From Neoaquamicrobium microcysteis (GTDB lineage: Bacteria; Pseudomonadota; Alphaproteobacteria; Rhizobiales; Rhizobiaceae): DNA of 64,000 nucleotides. Location: positions 124,001-188,000 of the forward strand of contig NZ_VSZS01000059.1 in NCBI RefSeq assembly GCF_008180155.1, written 5' to 3'. How positions within the stretch are numbered: the first letter of the stretch is position 1; each line of letters starts with the position of its first letter. The translations under genes were made by a program, and so were the position numbers. Positions 1 to 8,962 of this stretch are shown piece by piece. Under the pieces are notes generated by a model. It saw only the letters and a program-made list of their open reading frames with translations. It had not been told where the DNA came from and did not search any database.

Positions 1-1
1 G

Positions 2-2107
2 CTCGGTAGGGACGCACTCGCCGAACAGCGGGCAGAATGGGAGCATCTTTTCGACAATCGCACCGCCAGCCGCGATCTCGGCGTATTCCATGTCTCGATC
101 GATACGGCATCACTGCGCAATGATGTCGACCAGGATGGCCAGCTGCGCGAGATCCTGCGCTCGGGATTTGGTGATCGACGGTTCGTGTATACCGCGCGGG
201 AGCACCCCCCTGACGAGCTCTACGTTTCCGGTGTCGTTGTGTTGCGCGATGGGGAGGGCGACCGACTGACCGGCGACGGGAAGGCTGCCGGGATCGTCCA
301 ACAGCGTTTTGATGATTCCGATGTAGGGCAGGATGTCGAGGCCCGCTTCCGATTCCATGGCTACGGCAATGGGGTGGAATGGGGCACCGCGCGTGTGCGC
401 GAACTAGTCGCTGGGACCGAAAGGGAAGTTCGCGACGACACCGGACGGTTGATCGGGGATGCGGCGCTGGCCGGCGATCTCGTTCAGAAAGAATGGCGCA
501 GAGAATTGCACAGCCGCAAGGGCAGGGACGTCATGCATCTGATTGTGTCGGCGCGGGCCGGCACGGGTGGGGCCGCGTTTGAAGCAGCCGTTCGCGAGTT
601 CCTGGGCGAACAGTTCGCGGGGCATCGCTACGTGTTTGCCGTTCACGATCCGGCGCTCGATCCAAAGGAAATGACCGAGGGTGGCAAGCGGCCGCACATC
701 CATGCCCACGCGATCGTCACCATGCGTTCTGAGACCGGGGACCGGATCGTCACCAGCCCTCAGATGTTCCGGGAATGGCGTTCCGTGATGGCCGAGAAGG
801 CGCGCGAGCAGGGTATCGACATGGAGCTGACCGACCGCCGGGAGTTTGCCAGCGCGCCGGCCTATACCCGCAATCAAGTCCGGCCTGTCAGCTATCGCGG
901 CCGGACCGAGCATGAGGGCACCAGCGCCGCCGCGCGCACCCGCTATCGGGCCAAACGGTCGAACGAGGTCGACCTCGCAACCACCGATCGCAGCCGGCAA
1001 TATGCAGCGACGGCGGCTGCAGCCTGGAGCGATCTTGCCAATGAGGCGGGCGGCTCGCGCGAGGGCGCGTTTGCAATGCTTCAGAGCGGTCGCTTGGAAG
1101 GATTGACGGGGACCACTCAAAATGAGCGTGTTTTCGCAGAAAGTGCAGACAAATCTGTCAAAAATATAACCAATATGATAGGGTTGAGCGAGCTCGTAAA
1201 GGATGAGGATGGACAGATGAGAGAGATGACGCGTCCCGAGTTCGAGGCCTATGAAACCCGCGTGGAAGCGGTCCTAGCGTCGGTGGAGCAAACGCTCGAT
1301 GATACGGATCGTCCCGACTTCGACGAAATCGCGGCAGCGGCGCGCGAGGTGGTCGATATCCGACGGGAGTATCTCGAGCTCACCGAACGCCAGGTCGACC
1401 GCGAGGGCGGGCAGGAACTGCGCGGCTCCCGTGACGATCGGTTTGAAGACGCCAATGCGCAGTGGAATGCAGCCGTGGCGCGGTTCGGACAGGAGGCGGT
1501 CGATACAGCGAACGAAGTTCTCGTTCAGGTTAATCACTATCGCGACGGGCTTGAGCGCATCGAGGCGGGCGAGCTGCCGCAGTCCTTCACGGCGAGCTAC
1601 CAGGCAGGGCTCGAGCGGGAAATCAACAGGGCTGCCGAAATGGCGATCGATGGCGACAACCAATATATGCGCGAAGCCGCGAAATCGGATCAGGAGTTGC
1701 AGCTTACGATCGATCAAGTCGAGCTGCGACGCGCACAGCAAGCGCCAAGCGACAGGGGCCAGGACGGAGAACAGGAAGCTTCTTCATTCGATCCGGGCGC
1801 AAACCGCCGGCCCGATGGCGCACCAGTTGGTTTCCAGGGTGCTGCCGAAGCCGAGCAGCATCGCGATCCGGATCGGGAGGGTCGTTCGACGCCCGAGCAC
1901 GATGACCAGATCATCGAACAGCAGGCGGCTATGCCGTCCGAGCAACGAACCCGGCATCACGATGACCGCTCCGCCGAAAGGAAGCCGGCCCTCGACGCGG
2001 AATTTGCCAGATCGGATCCACCGCAGCAGCATGTACCGCGTCTTCGTCAGATCGAGCTGGAACTCGAGGAGCAACAGGACCGCGGTCGCGACGATCGCGA
2101 AAGGTAG
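2..2107 (+). CDS. Relaxase (VirD2/TraI-like mobilization nuclease), 5' end outside window
   Basis: The frame is open without a stop from base 2, so the gene starts left of the window; the GTG at 185 is only an internal codon. A relaxase nicks the plasmid at oriT, binds the 5' end covalently and pilots the strand through the type IV system. The histidine-rich metal-binding motif of relaxases is visible (RPHIHAHAIVTM, around base 690-725). The catalytic tyrosine and motif I would lie further upstream, outside the window. The C-terminal half is long, charged, rich in Gln/Arg/Glu and probably mainly coiled coil or disordered, as is common for the secretion-signal end of these proteins. A small membrane protein gene follows 9 bases later. 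The exact MOB class cannot be given without the N-terminus. Confidence 0.85.
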   Translation, partial: LGRDALAEQRAEWEHLFDNRTASRDLGVFHVSIDTASLRNDVDQDGQLREILRSGFGDRRFVYTAREHPPDELYVSGVVVLRDGEGDRLTGDGKAAGIVQQRFDDSDVGQDVEARFRFHGYGNGVEWGTARVRELVAGTEREVRDDTGRLIGDAALAGDLVQKEWRRELHSRKGRDVMHLIVSARAGTGGAAFEAAVREFLGEQFAGHRYVFAVHDPALDPKEMTEGGKRPHIHAHAIVTMRSETGDRIVTSPQMFREWRSVMAEKAREQGIDMELTDRREFASAPAYTRNQVRPVSYRGRTEHEGTSAAARTRYRAKRSNEVDLATTDRSRQYAATAAAAWSDLANEAGGSREGAFAMLQSGRLEGLTGTTQNERVFAESADKSVKNITNMIGLSELVKDEDGQMREMTRPEFEAYETRVEAVLASVEQTLDDTDRPDFDEIAAAAREVVDIRREYLELTERQVDREGGQELRGSRDDRFEDANAQWNAAVARFGQEAVDTANEVLVQVNHYRDGLERIEAGELPQSFTASYQAGLEREINRAAEMAIDGDNQYMREAAKSDQELQLTIDQVELRRAQQAPSDRGQDGEQEASSFDPGANRRPDGAPVGFQGAAEAEQHRDPDREGRSTPEHDDQIIEQQAAMPSEQRTRHHDDRSAERKPALDAEFARSDPPQQHVPRLRQIELELEEQQDRGRDDRER

Positions 2108-2116
2108 GAGCTGGTC

Positions 2117-2332
2117 ATGAAGAACGACTGGCGCAACAATCAGCTTCCGCCACCTGAAGGCTCAGAAGATCGACCGGATGGGTTCATCTCGATCGCGATT
2201 CTGGCTTTTGCGATCGTGGCTCCGCTCATCTATTTCGGTCCTCGGCTCGGCACGGTCGAAGCGTGGATTGTCGATCTTTATCATGCGGCCGATCGTTGGA
2301 TGGCGCCCATCAGGGAGTTTGTGTTGGGCTAA
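2117..2332 (+). CDS. Small single-span membrane protein, unknown function
   Basis: A 71-residue protein with an AGGAG ribosome site just before the ATG and only 9 bases after the relaxase stop, so very likely cotranscribed with it. One hydrophobic segment (about residues 24-42, ISIAILAFAIVAPLIYFG) sits between a charged N-terminus and a short amphipathic tail. I do not recognise a family. Its place behind the relaxase suggests an accessory role in mobilization at the inner membrane, but that is inference from position only. Confidence 0.6.
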   Translation: MKNDWRNNQLPPPEGSEDRPDGFISIAILAFAIVAPLIYFGPRLGTVEAWIVDLYHAADRWMAPIREFVLG

Positions 2333-2360
2333 GAGCGCTAGGCGCGTATGAAGGACATCC

Positions 2361-2866
2361 ATGAAACTAAGTCGCGAGCAACTCCACGATCTGGTCTGGT
2401 GCCCATGACGGAGATTGCCCGGCAAACCGGCGTGCGCGGCCAACACATCGCTAAGGCCTGTGACGGCGCGGACGTAGCGCGTCCTTGCGCTGGCTACTGG
2501 CAGAAAGTCGAGCACGGGAAAGGCGTGACCCGCATGGCTCTCACCAATGATCGCTACGCGGCAAGCGACGTCATCACGATCGACGCTTCGGGCTGGTCAG
2601 TCTCGCAGGCAAAGCCGGAAGACGTCGCGAACGCCTTGCGCTTGATAGCCCCTTCTGTGTCAATGCCCGAAAGAGGGTTCGAAACGCTGCGCGGACCTTG
2701 CGATCCTCGATTTTTGCCAGCGCCTGCCGGGGAGCCTTCGTACGACAAAAAAGGGGTGGGAACCCGCCGGCCAGCTTTCCGGCGCTTGCCCATGCAAAGC
2801 AGACGGAGCATCAGGCCGAAGTCTGAGGGGTGTCGATTCATCTCGGAAAATAGCAAAACTCGATAG
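2361..2866 (+). pseudogene. Frameshifted HTH-like conserved hypothetical gene
   Basis: From the ATG at 2361 the frame reads MKLSREQLHDLVWCP and stops at once. The other frame continues with PMTEIARQTGVRGQHIAKAC and then a GYWQKVEHGK segment. Joined, these match a widespread conserved hypothetical family of the pattern LY(D/E)LVWSKPMT.IA..GVS...IAK.C...PRGYW.K...GK, probably DNA-binding. One base (or four, if the usual Lys is missing too) has been lost around 2399-2401. Downstream similarity continues through NDRYAASDVITID and then fades into low-complexity sequence. I therefore call it a decayed gene. A sequencing error in the read is the alternative. Confidence 0.55.
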
Positions 2867-2871
2867 ATGCC

Positions 2872-3876
2872 TTATCGAAGTTGTTCAGCCACCTTTGTGG
2901 CTAAGAGCTCGATCCCTTTGGCTGTCGTGGAGAAGCGTGGCGCACCGACATCGATCTGTCCGACGTAGCGCTGGGCGCCGGTGGCCTCCTTAAGCATGGA
3001 AATCTTATCGACAACCTGCTGAACCGATCCGCCAACGAAGGTCCCGGCAGGCGAAAGCATGTGCGCATAGGTCGCCGCCGGGATCGGACCGCGAAACATC
3101 CGGCGCATATACCCCGAATAATATGGGTAGAAGTCCTGCTGCGTTTCCTCAGCGGTCTCCGTGACGTGAAAATGCGAGAACAGGGAGACCTTGGCGTCTT
3201 CCTGCCTACGACCGCACTGAGCCCAGACGGCCCGATAGTACGCTGCGATGTCTGCATAGCCTTCGATGCTGCCGCCCAGCACCGGGATGACCAACGGGTA
3301 ACCTGACCGGGCTGCACGAGCGACGCTGCCTTGGCTGAGAGCACCGATCGATACAGGCAGCCTGGCTTGATGCGGGCGCGGGGCGATCTCCGCATTGTGC
3401 AGAGGCGCACGGAACTTGCCGGACCAGGTTACGCGCTCATTGGAGTTCAACAACTCGAACAGCTCAAGCTTCTCGGCGAAGAGGGCGTCGTAGTCCTTCA
3501 TGTCGAAGCCAAAGAGCGGAAAGTTGTCGTTGAAGGCGCCGCGCCCGAAGATGATCTCGACGCGGCCGCCCGAAACGAGGTCGGCCATGGAGAACTCCTG
3601 GAACGTCCGGACCGGATCGGCGGTGCTGAGAAGGGTCGATGCGCTGCTGAAGCGGATGCGCTTGGTCGCTGCGGCCATGCCGGAAATGAGGGTCGCTGTT
3701 GCCGAGTTGACGAAGCCCAGCCCGTGGTGCTCACCAACGCCGATTACGTCGAGACCAGCATCGTCGGCGAGCTTGGCCATATCCATGAGCTGACGAGTGC
3801 GCTCTATATATGTCGGCTTGTTGCCGGTGTGAGGATCGGCCACGATGTCGCCGAAGGTATAGATGCCGAGTTCCAC
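2872..3876 (-). CDS. Luciferase-like (LLM class) flavin-dependent monooxygenase
   Basis: About 334 residues with the bacterial luciferase-like TIM-barrel pattern: N-terminal ELGIYTFGD, an early GVGEHHG motif, FSSASTLLSTADPVRTFQ and a GRVEIIFGRGAF segment typical of the family. These enzymes use reduced flavin (FMNH2) and oxygen; the substrate is not predictable. I place the start at the GTG at 3876, preceded by AAAGGACAG; a longer open frame reaches 3921 but lacks a better ribosome site. It is the last gene of a minus-strand group with the DoxX-like gene and the NmrA-like oxidoreductase gene, suggesting a small redox or detoxification operon. The 3' end converges on the broken gene at 2361-2866. 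Confidence 0.85.
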   Translation of the reverse strand: MELGIYTFGDIVADPHTGNKPTYIERTRQLMDMAKLADDAGLDVIGVGEHHGLGFVNSATATLISGMAAATKRIRFSSASTLLSTADPVRTFQEFSMADLVSGGRVEIIFGRGAFNDNFPLFGFDMKDYDALFAEKLELFELLNSNERVTWSGKFRAPLHNAEIAPRPHQARLPVSIGALSQGSVARAARSGYPLVIPVLGGSIEGYADIAAYYRAVWAQCGRRQEDAKVSLFSHFHVTETAEETQQDFYPYYSGYMRRMFRGPIPAATYAHMLSPAGTFVGGSVQQVVDKISMLKEATGAQRYVGQIDVGAPRFSTTAKGIELLATKVAEQLR

Positions 3877-3932
3877 GACCTGTCCTTTCGAGGAGAAGGA
3901 CCGGGGCGCACCCCGATCCAATCTTGCGTTGA

Positions 3933-4340
3933 TTAAGCGTCGATGCTGCCGCGCAGGACGGCTGGCGAGCCATAAGGCGAGGGCTTACGACGCGCACCGT
4001 TCTGGGTGAGGAACGACACCACTAGCAGCACCAGACCCACCAGCGACGGCGGCAAGCCGGCGAAGTCGGAGATGCCGATATGGGCGCCGGCTGCGAGGAT
4101 CAGGTGGAAGAACATGCCGGCATAAGCCAGGTCCGACAGCGCCACGTTGAAGCGCGAGAGGATCGTCGCGGCCGCCAAAAGCTTTACCACGCCGAGGATC
4201 GGGACGATGTAGGCGGGATATCCAAAGTTGACGAACAGGCCCTGAACCATCGGCATGTTGAACAAATACATCAACCCGCCGCCGACATAGATGAGCGACA
4301 GGAGGATTGTGGCGACCCAATAAACCCATTTGATGTTCAT
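3933..4340 (-). CDS. DoxX-like integral membrane protein
   Basis: A 135-residue protein with four predicted membrane helices (near residues 7-27, 44-62, 70-90 and 98-114). Sequence features such as LIYVGGGLMYLFN and GYPAYIVPILGVVKLLAAATIL are typical of the DoxX/DoxX-like family, often found beside oxidoreductases in oxidative-stress or solvent-tolerance gene sets. It lies 7 bases downstream of the NmrA-like oxidoreductase gene and upstream of the luciferase-like monooxygenase, in one transcription direction. The function of the family is poorly known; a role in membrane redox is inference. Confidence 0.8.
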   Translation of the reverse strand: MNIKWVYWVATILLSLIYVGGGLMYLFNMPMVQGLFVNFGYPAYIVPILGVVKLLAAATILSRFNVALSDLAYAGMFFHLILAAGAHIGISDFAGLPPSLVGLVLLVVSFLTQNGARRKPSPYGSPAVLRGSIDA

Positions 4341-4347
4341 GGCTGGA

Positions 4348-5193
4348 CTACTTCAACCGGCCGGCCAGGATATCACGCAGGTCCCTTGGGGGACGACCGG
4401 ACAGCTTTTCGACATCACCGGTCACCACGTCGAAGGCGCCAGCGGCGAAATCCTGCTGGATGCCGACAACCGCATTGATGACGAAGGCGGGCAGACCCAT
4501 CTGCGCCATGCCAGCTTGCAGGGTTTCAACGGCAACCACGGCAAAGCCGATCTGGGTGCCGAGAACTTCAGAGGCCAGTGCCGCGCGTTCGGCGCCGGTG
4601 TAGTTCTTGGCACCCGTGGCATTGTAGATCGCTCCCGAATGACCTTCAGTCAGAACGATCCCGGCAGCGGCAGCGGCGACGTCGTCACGGCTCACGAAAG
4701 CCACCTTGTTCTCGGCAAAGCCGGTCAAGGCACCGGACGATGCCGATTGCTTCACTTCATCGGCGAGGGCTTCCGCATAATAGTTCATGCGCAGGATCGT
4801 CCACTGCGGTGCAGCCTTGATAAGCGCCTGCTCGCCGCGCCAGTAGCTTGCGCCAATGGCGGGTTCAGCCTGTTCGCGGGTACCGGCAGCCGACAGGAGG
4901 ACGATGTGCTTTACCCCTGCCGCAACGGCAGCGGCGATCGCGGCTTCGTTCTGTGAACCGCGCATACCTGGGCGAAGATCCCCTGTAGGAATGAGGATGA
5001 CTTTGTCGAGCCCGGCATAGGCCGTCGCCAAAGTTTCTGGCTTGTCGTAGTCGCCTTCGCGGCCTTCGACGCCGTCCGAGTTTTTGGGAGTGCGGGAGAT
5101 GGCGACGATCTTGTGACCCTGGTTGCGGGCCTGTAATTCTCGGACGATGGCCTTGCCGAGGTTTCCGCTTGCGCCGCTGACACCGATATTCAT
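4348..5193 (-). CDS. NmrA-like NAD(P)-binding oxidoreductase (QorB/YtfG type)
   Basis: A 281-residue Rossmann-fold protein. The dinucleotide-binding motif GVSGASGNLG is at residues 4-13, followed by VAISRTP and the GDYDKPETL segment typical of atypical SDR/NmrA proteins related to E. coli QorB, which reduces quinones with NADPH. The usual length and the conserved YWRGEQAL and ILRMNYYAE stretches are present, so the protein looks intact. It is transcribed divergently from an HxlR regulator gene (116 bases apart), a common pairing in which the regulator senses electrophiles or hypochlorite and controls the reductase. A broken relative of the same pair lies at 40.75-41.59 kb. Confidence 0.88.
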   Translation of the reverse strand: MNIGVSGASGNLGKAIVRELQARNQGHKIVAISRTPKNSDGVEGREGDYDKPETLATAYAGLDKVILIPTGDLRPGMRGSQNEAAIAAAVAAGVKHIVLLSAAGTREQAEPAIGASYWRGEQALIKAAPQWTILRMNYYAEALADEVKQSASSGALTGFAENKVAFVSRDDVAAAAAGIVLTEGHSGAIYNATGAKNYTGAERAALASEVLGTQIGFAVVAVETLQAGMAQMGLPAFVINAVVGIQQDFAAGAFDVVTGDVEKLSGRPPRDLRDILAGRLK

Positions 5194-5309
5194 GATTGAA
5201 CCTTTCGATACGTTCCGTTAGAGCGTAGCGATATGAAGGTTCGTTAATCGTTGCGCAAGAACGCACGATTTCGAACGTCACGCACCGCGAGGTGCGCAAT
5301 GGAGACAAG

Positions 5310-5708
5310 ATGGCCAAAACCAATCTCAAGCTCGTTGAAGTCGACTATGCCTCAGAAGGCGAGGCCAACTGCAAGGCGCTTGGCCAGATTTTCGAGCGCA
5401 TCGGCGACAAATGGACGATTATGGTCGTGGGTGCACTGTCGAGCGGGCCTATGCGGTTTAATGCCTTGCAGCGTGCCATTCCCGGGTTGTCTCACAAGAT
5501 GCTAACAACAACCCTCCGCGGGCTGGAGCGCGACGGCCTGGTAACGCGTACGGCGTTTGCCACCATCCCGCCCCGGGTGGACTATGAATTGACCGAGCAG
5601 GGTCGTTCGCTGCACGAACCGCTGCTTACCCTGGCTTCATGGGCTCGGTCGCAGCAGAGCTACATTGAGGACGCCCGAAAAAGGTTTGATGAACGAGCCG
5701 AGGAATAG
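5310..5708 (+). CDS. HxlR-family transcriptional regulator
   Basis: A 132-residue winged-helix protein with the full HxlR signature: NCKALGQIFERIGDKWTIMV, then GPMRFNALQRAIPGLSHKML and LRGLERDGLV, ending in VDYELTEQGRSL. The Cys of NCKALG near the N-terminus corresponds to the redox-sensing Cys in several HxlR/YodB-type regulators. I chose the ATG at 5310 because GGAGA lies 5-9 bases upstream; an ATG at 5292 has no clear site. It is divergent from the NmrA-like oxidoreductase and probably controls it and the two genes downstream of that. A paralogue stands at 41194-41586. Confidence 0.88.
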   Translation: MAKTNLKLVEVDYASEGEANCKALGQIFERIGDKWTIMVVGALSSGPMRFNALQRAIPGLSHKMLTTTLRGLERDGLVTRTAFATIPPRVDYELTEQGRSLHEPLLTLASWARSQQSYIEDARKRFDERAEE

Positions 5709-5897
5709 TCGATCAGAAGCGGTGCCTTCTCGCGCCGCCTTCGGATAGCTGATAGACGGCCGGTTTTGATAAGCTCACGCAGAGCAAAGCAACGACCGCA
5801 ATGGGGTCGGAAGCAGTTACCCCCGACATGTTCGGTAAGACTTCCGTTCTCCTCGACAGGGACGAGGCACTACACTTTGAGTTTGGCCAATTGCTGG

Positions 5898-7934
5898 CTA
5901 CACCCCACCAGCCTCAGTGACCTCGAGTTCGTCAGGGACGGTCGCGTCGAAAATCCGCCCCCAATTTTCTGAATCGCCGCGCGGCTTTCCGGATCTGATC
6001 GCTCCAGTTGCAAGCGTCTTCAATCGCCTCGCGGCCTTCACGAAATCCGCATCGAGCGATCTCGGCGTAGCGCCGCCCGAACGGCCTCGCGCTGGAGCCC
6101 TCCTGGCGGTAGGCACCGAGGCCGGTCCTTCGACCTTCGCGACAGGAACGTTTGAACCTAACGATCGCCTCCTGCCGGAAGGCTTCGCCACGTTCTCGGG
6201 ACCGGCTTTCAGTTCCTCCGGTTTAGAAGCGTCCGTCTGTTCGCCAACATAGGCCGCGGTTGTCGCTGGCACCGGCCGGGGCGGAAGGAACTCGGTTGCC
6301 GGTACATCCGGCACATGGGCCTGTGAGAAGCTCTCCATCTCGCGGAACGGCACCGTCCGGAAGAACCGCAGCTTGTCAGCGAAGATCGGCCCCTGCCCCT
6401 CGGCCAGGATGACCATCTTGTCTCCCGGCATCTGCCGCACCTCCTGCGGCATCATGAGGTCGCGCTCCCGCAATTGCTCCATTTTGGTGCGACGGTGCAA
6501 GCCCATCAGCTCCATCGTGCGGGATTCGGTCTTGTAGCGAACCGTGCGCTTGCCCAGGGCCTTCGACACGGCCTCCGCCGTTACCTGGTCGTTGGCGCCC
6601 AGGACGAGCTGGTAACCGCAATTCCCCATCAGCGAGTGCCGGGATGTCTCGCCATAAATCTCGTCCAGGTTCTTCAGGTCCTGGATCACGAATGCCACCT
6701 TCACGTTGTATCCGGCGACGTAAGGAAGCTTGGTCGTGATCTCGCTCATCTTCTTCAACTGGCGGAACTCGTCGAGCAGGAAGTAGACCGGGATCGAGCG
6801 CTCCCCATGCTCGAGCATCAGCACGTCGAGAGTCTGCTGCACGAACAATGCGAGCAGCGGCCGTAGCAGCGTGATGTCGGTGACGTTGGGAGCCAGATAG
6901 ATCGAGATTGGGCGGCGCTTCAAAGCGCGCAGGTCCATGTCAGTCACCGATGTCGCTGCCACGACGCGCTCATTGCGGAACGGCCGCAGGGCCTTCTGGA
7001 TATCGAGGAGCGCAGAAGCGGCGGCGCGCTCGGACAGAGCGACGTAAGCGTTGAAGCTCTCTATCGTGAAGCGAGACAGGTAGGGTTCTCGCTCCTTGAT
7101 CAGGGTCATCATCGCCTGGAGGTTTGCGCCACTGTTGAAGAATGACGTGACCTCGCCGAGGGTCCGGTGTCCTTCATAGTAGATGCTTTCATTGATGTAG
7201 CTGATTGCGCCGGCGATGAGCTGCTGGGCGGTAGCCTGCCAGATCGAATTCTCGGATTCGGTGACTTCCGGCACAAGAATGGCAGCCATGTTCTGGATGT
7301 CGGTGGTGCGTTCACCGCGGTCCGCTCTGATGAAATCTAGCGGATTGTAGCGATGCGACCTTTCCGATCCCGGCGCGAACAGGAACACCTGACTACCCTT
7401 CGATTTGCGATAACCGGCCGTGCTGCGAAAAATCTCGCCCTTCAAATCGGTGACGATCATCGAGCCTTCATGCGAAAGTGCGTTTGGAATGACGTAGCAC
7501 GCGCCCTTCCCCGAGCGTGTCGGCCCGATAATCAGGTGATGCCGATCATCGTTCACGCGAAGAATCTGGCGACCGAAACGGCCGAGGATTTTGCCCTTCC
7601 TCCTGAACCATCCATCACGACGGAGCGTCGTCGCGGTCTGGAATCGGGCGTCCCCGAGGGGGCTCGCGTTCGGTCGAAGGCCTACATGGGCGACGATGCC
7701 GGCAACCAGCGCGGCTGGGAGGAGGGCACCAAGCGCCACAACGCGCAGGACGCCGCTGTCACCATAGGTCAGAAGCTGCTGAAAAGGGGCGAACGGGTTC
7801 GTCGTAATCGTCGCCTGCAAGATTCGCCCATCGCCATACAGTAACTGCAAACCAAGGCCATAGGCCAACAGCCAGACGGCAAAAGCGACGGTCAGGCAAA
7901 AGCCGAAATAGAAGACGCGGAGCGACCCGGTCAT
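5898..7934 (-). CDS. virD4: VirD4/TraG type IV coupling protein
   Basis: A 678-residue inner-membrane ATPase that links the relaxosome to the secretion channel. Two N-terminal membrane segments (about 9-30 and 62-83) precede a Walker A motif GPTRSGKG at 137-144, the conserved DLKGEIF segment, and a Walker B motif VYFLLDEF at 383-390. The C-terminal 120 residues are Pro/Ala/Arg-rich and low complexity, a variable region that may contact cargo. The start overlaps the end of virB11 by four bases, so it is the last gene of the virB operon. No gene is seen in the 189 bases after it. Confidence 0.95.
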   Translation of the reverse strand: MTGSLRVFYFGFCLTVAFAVWLLAYGLGLQLLYGDGRILQATITTNPFAPFQQLLTYGDSGVLRVVALGALLPAALVAGIVAHVGLRPNASPLGDARFQTATTLRRDGWFRRKGKILGRFGRQILRVNDDRHHLIIGPTRSGKGACYVIPNALSHEGSMIVTDLKGEIFRSTAGYRKSKGSQVFLFAPGSERSHRYNPLDFIRADRGERTTDIQNMAAILVPEVTESENSIWQATAQQLIAGAISYINESIYYEGHRTLGEVTSFFNSGANLQAMMTLIKEREPYLSRFTIESFNAYVALSERAAASALLDIQKALRPFRNERVVAATSVTDMDLRALKRRPISIYLAPNVTDITLLRPLLALFVQQTLDVLMLEHGERSIPVYFLLDEFRQLKKMSEITTKLPYVAGYNVKVAFVIQDLKNLDEIYGETSRHSLMGNCGYQLVLGANDQVTAEAVSKALGKRTVRYKTESRTMELMGLHRRTKMEQLRERDLMMPQEVRQMPGDKMVILAEGQGPIFADKLRFFRTVPFREMESFSQAHVPDVPATEFLPPRPVPATTAAYVGEQTDASKPEELKAGPENVAKPSGRRRSLGSNVPVAKVEGPASVPTARRAPARGRSGGATPRSLDADFVKAARRLKTLATGAIRSGKPRGDSENWGRIFDATVPDELEVTEAGGV

Positions 7935-8962
7935 GCCGCATCTGTCCGTCCGCGAGCGAAGAAGATTTCGGAGACGCCGCGGCGGCCCCCTTCCCTGCGC
8001 AACTGGATCACGATCGGAATGACGCTCTGGATGTAGGAGATGAGATCGGCTTTCGGATAGGCGGCCGATAAGCCCGACTGCATCACCATCATGGCGAGCT
8101 GCTCGTAGGCACCAAGCGGCGTGTCGGCATGGACCGTCGACATCGAGCCGGGATGGCCCGTATTAATTGCGCGCAGAAAGGCGAACGCTTCCGATCCCCT
8201 GACTTCTCCAACGAAAAGCCGATCCGGTCGCATGCGCAGCGAGGCCTCGAGCAAGGACTGGATCGTCACATTGGCCGTTCCCTGGTCGCCACGAGAGGCG
8301 AGCAGATGCACCGCGTTTTTCTGCGGCGGGAAGAGCTCCCGCGTATCTTCCAACGTGATGATACGTTCCTGCAGGTCAACTGATTTGAGGCACGCGTTGA
8401 GGAATGTCGTCTTGCCGCTGGAGGTGCCGCCACTGATCAGGATGGACACGCGATTGATGATGGCCGTTCGAATGAAGCCGTAGATGTCCCTGGCCGAGAG
8501 CTGCTCGATCAACGTATGATCGGTCCCGCTGAGACCGCCGACGGCGACCGTCACCTGATCAAGCGATCCTTGATCGCGATAGTCGTCGAGCGTGAAGTTG
8601 CTGATGACTTGCTTGCGAATGGAAACGGCACCGCCTTCGGGCGCGGCGGGCGGTAGGACGACCTGTATTCGCTCTCCTGTCGGCAGGGCGGCGCTGAGGA
8701 TCGGACTTGACCGGTTGATGAACTGGTTGGTTGTGGCCGCGACGCGCTCGCCGATGTTGACGATCTCGTCGGCGGTGAGCTCAGGTATTTCATAGTGTTC
8801 CATGTGGGCCGAGCCCATCCGCTCCACATAAACCTGGCTCGGGGAGTTGATGGAGATCTCGACGACCTGGCTGTCATCAAGAAATGGCCGCAGCGACTCA
8901 AGCGCCCGGTTCAGAAAATGGTGTTTCTGTTCGGCGGCGAAGCTAGTCGAGATTACGTTCAC
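7931..8962 (-). CDS. virB11: VirB11 secretion ATPase
   Basis: A 343-residue hexameric traffic ATPase at the cytoplasmic face of the type IV channel. Walker A GGTSSGKTT is at 178-186, an Asp box ITLEDTREL follows, then Walker B LFVGEVRG and the His-box region TGHPGSMSTVHAD. Length and motif order are those of a complete VirB11. It overlaps virB10 by 20 bases and virD4 by four, showing tight translational coupling. Confidence 0.95.
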   Translation of the reverse strand: MNVISTSFAAEQKHHFLNRALESLRPFLDDSQVVEISINSPSQVYVERMGSAHMEHYEIPELTADEIVNIGERVAATTNQFINRSSPILSAALPTGERIQVVLPPAAPEGGAVSIRKQVISNFTLDDYRDQGSLDQVTVAVGGLSGTDHTLIEQLSARDIYGFIRTAIINRVSILISGGTSSGKTTFLNACLKSVDLQERIITLEDTRELFPPQKNAVHLLASRGDQGTANVTIQSLLEASLRMRPDRLFVGEVRGSEAFAFLRAINTGHPGSMSTVHADTPLGAYEQLAMMVMQSGLSAAYPKADLISYIQSVIPIVIQLRREGGRRGVSEIFFARGRTDAA

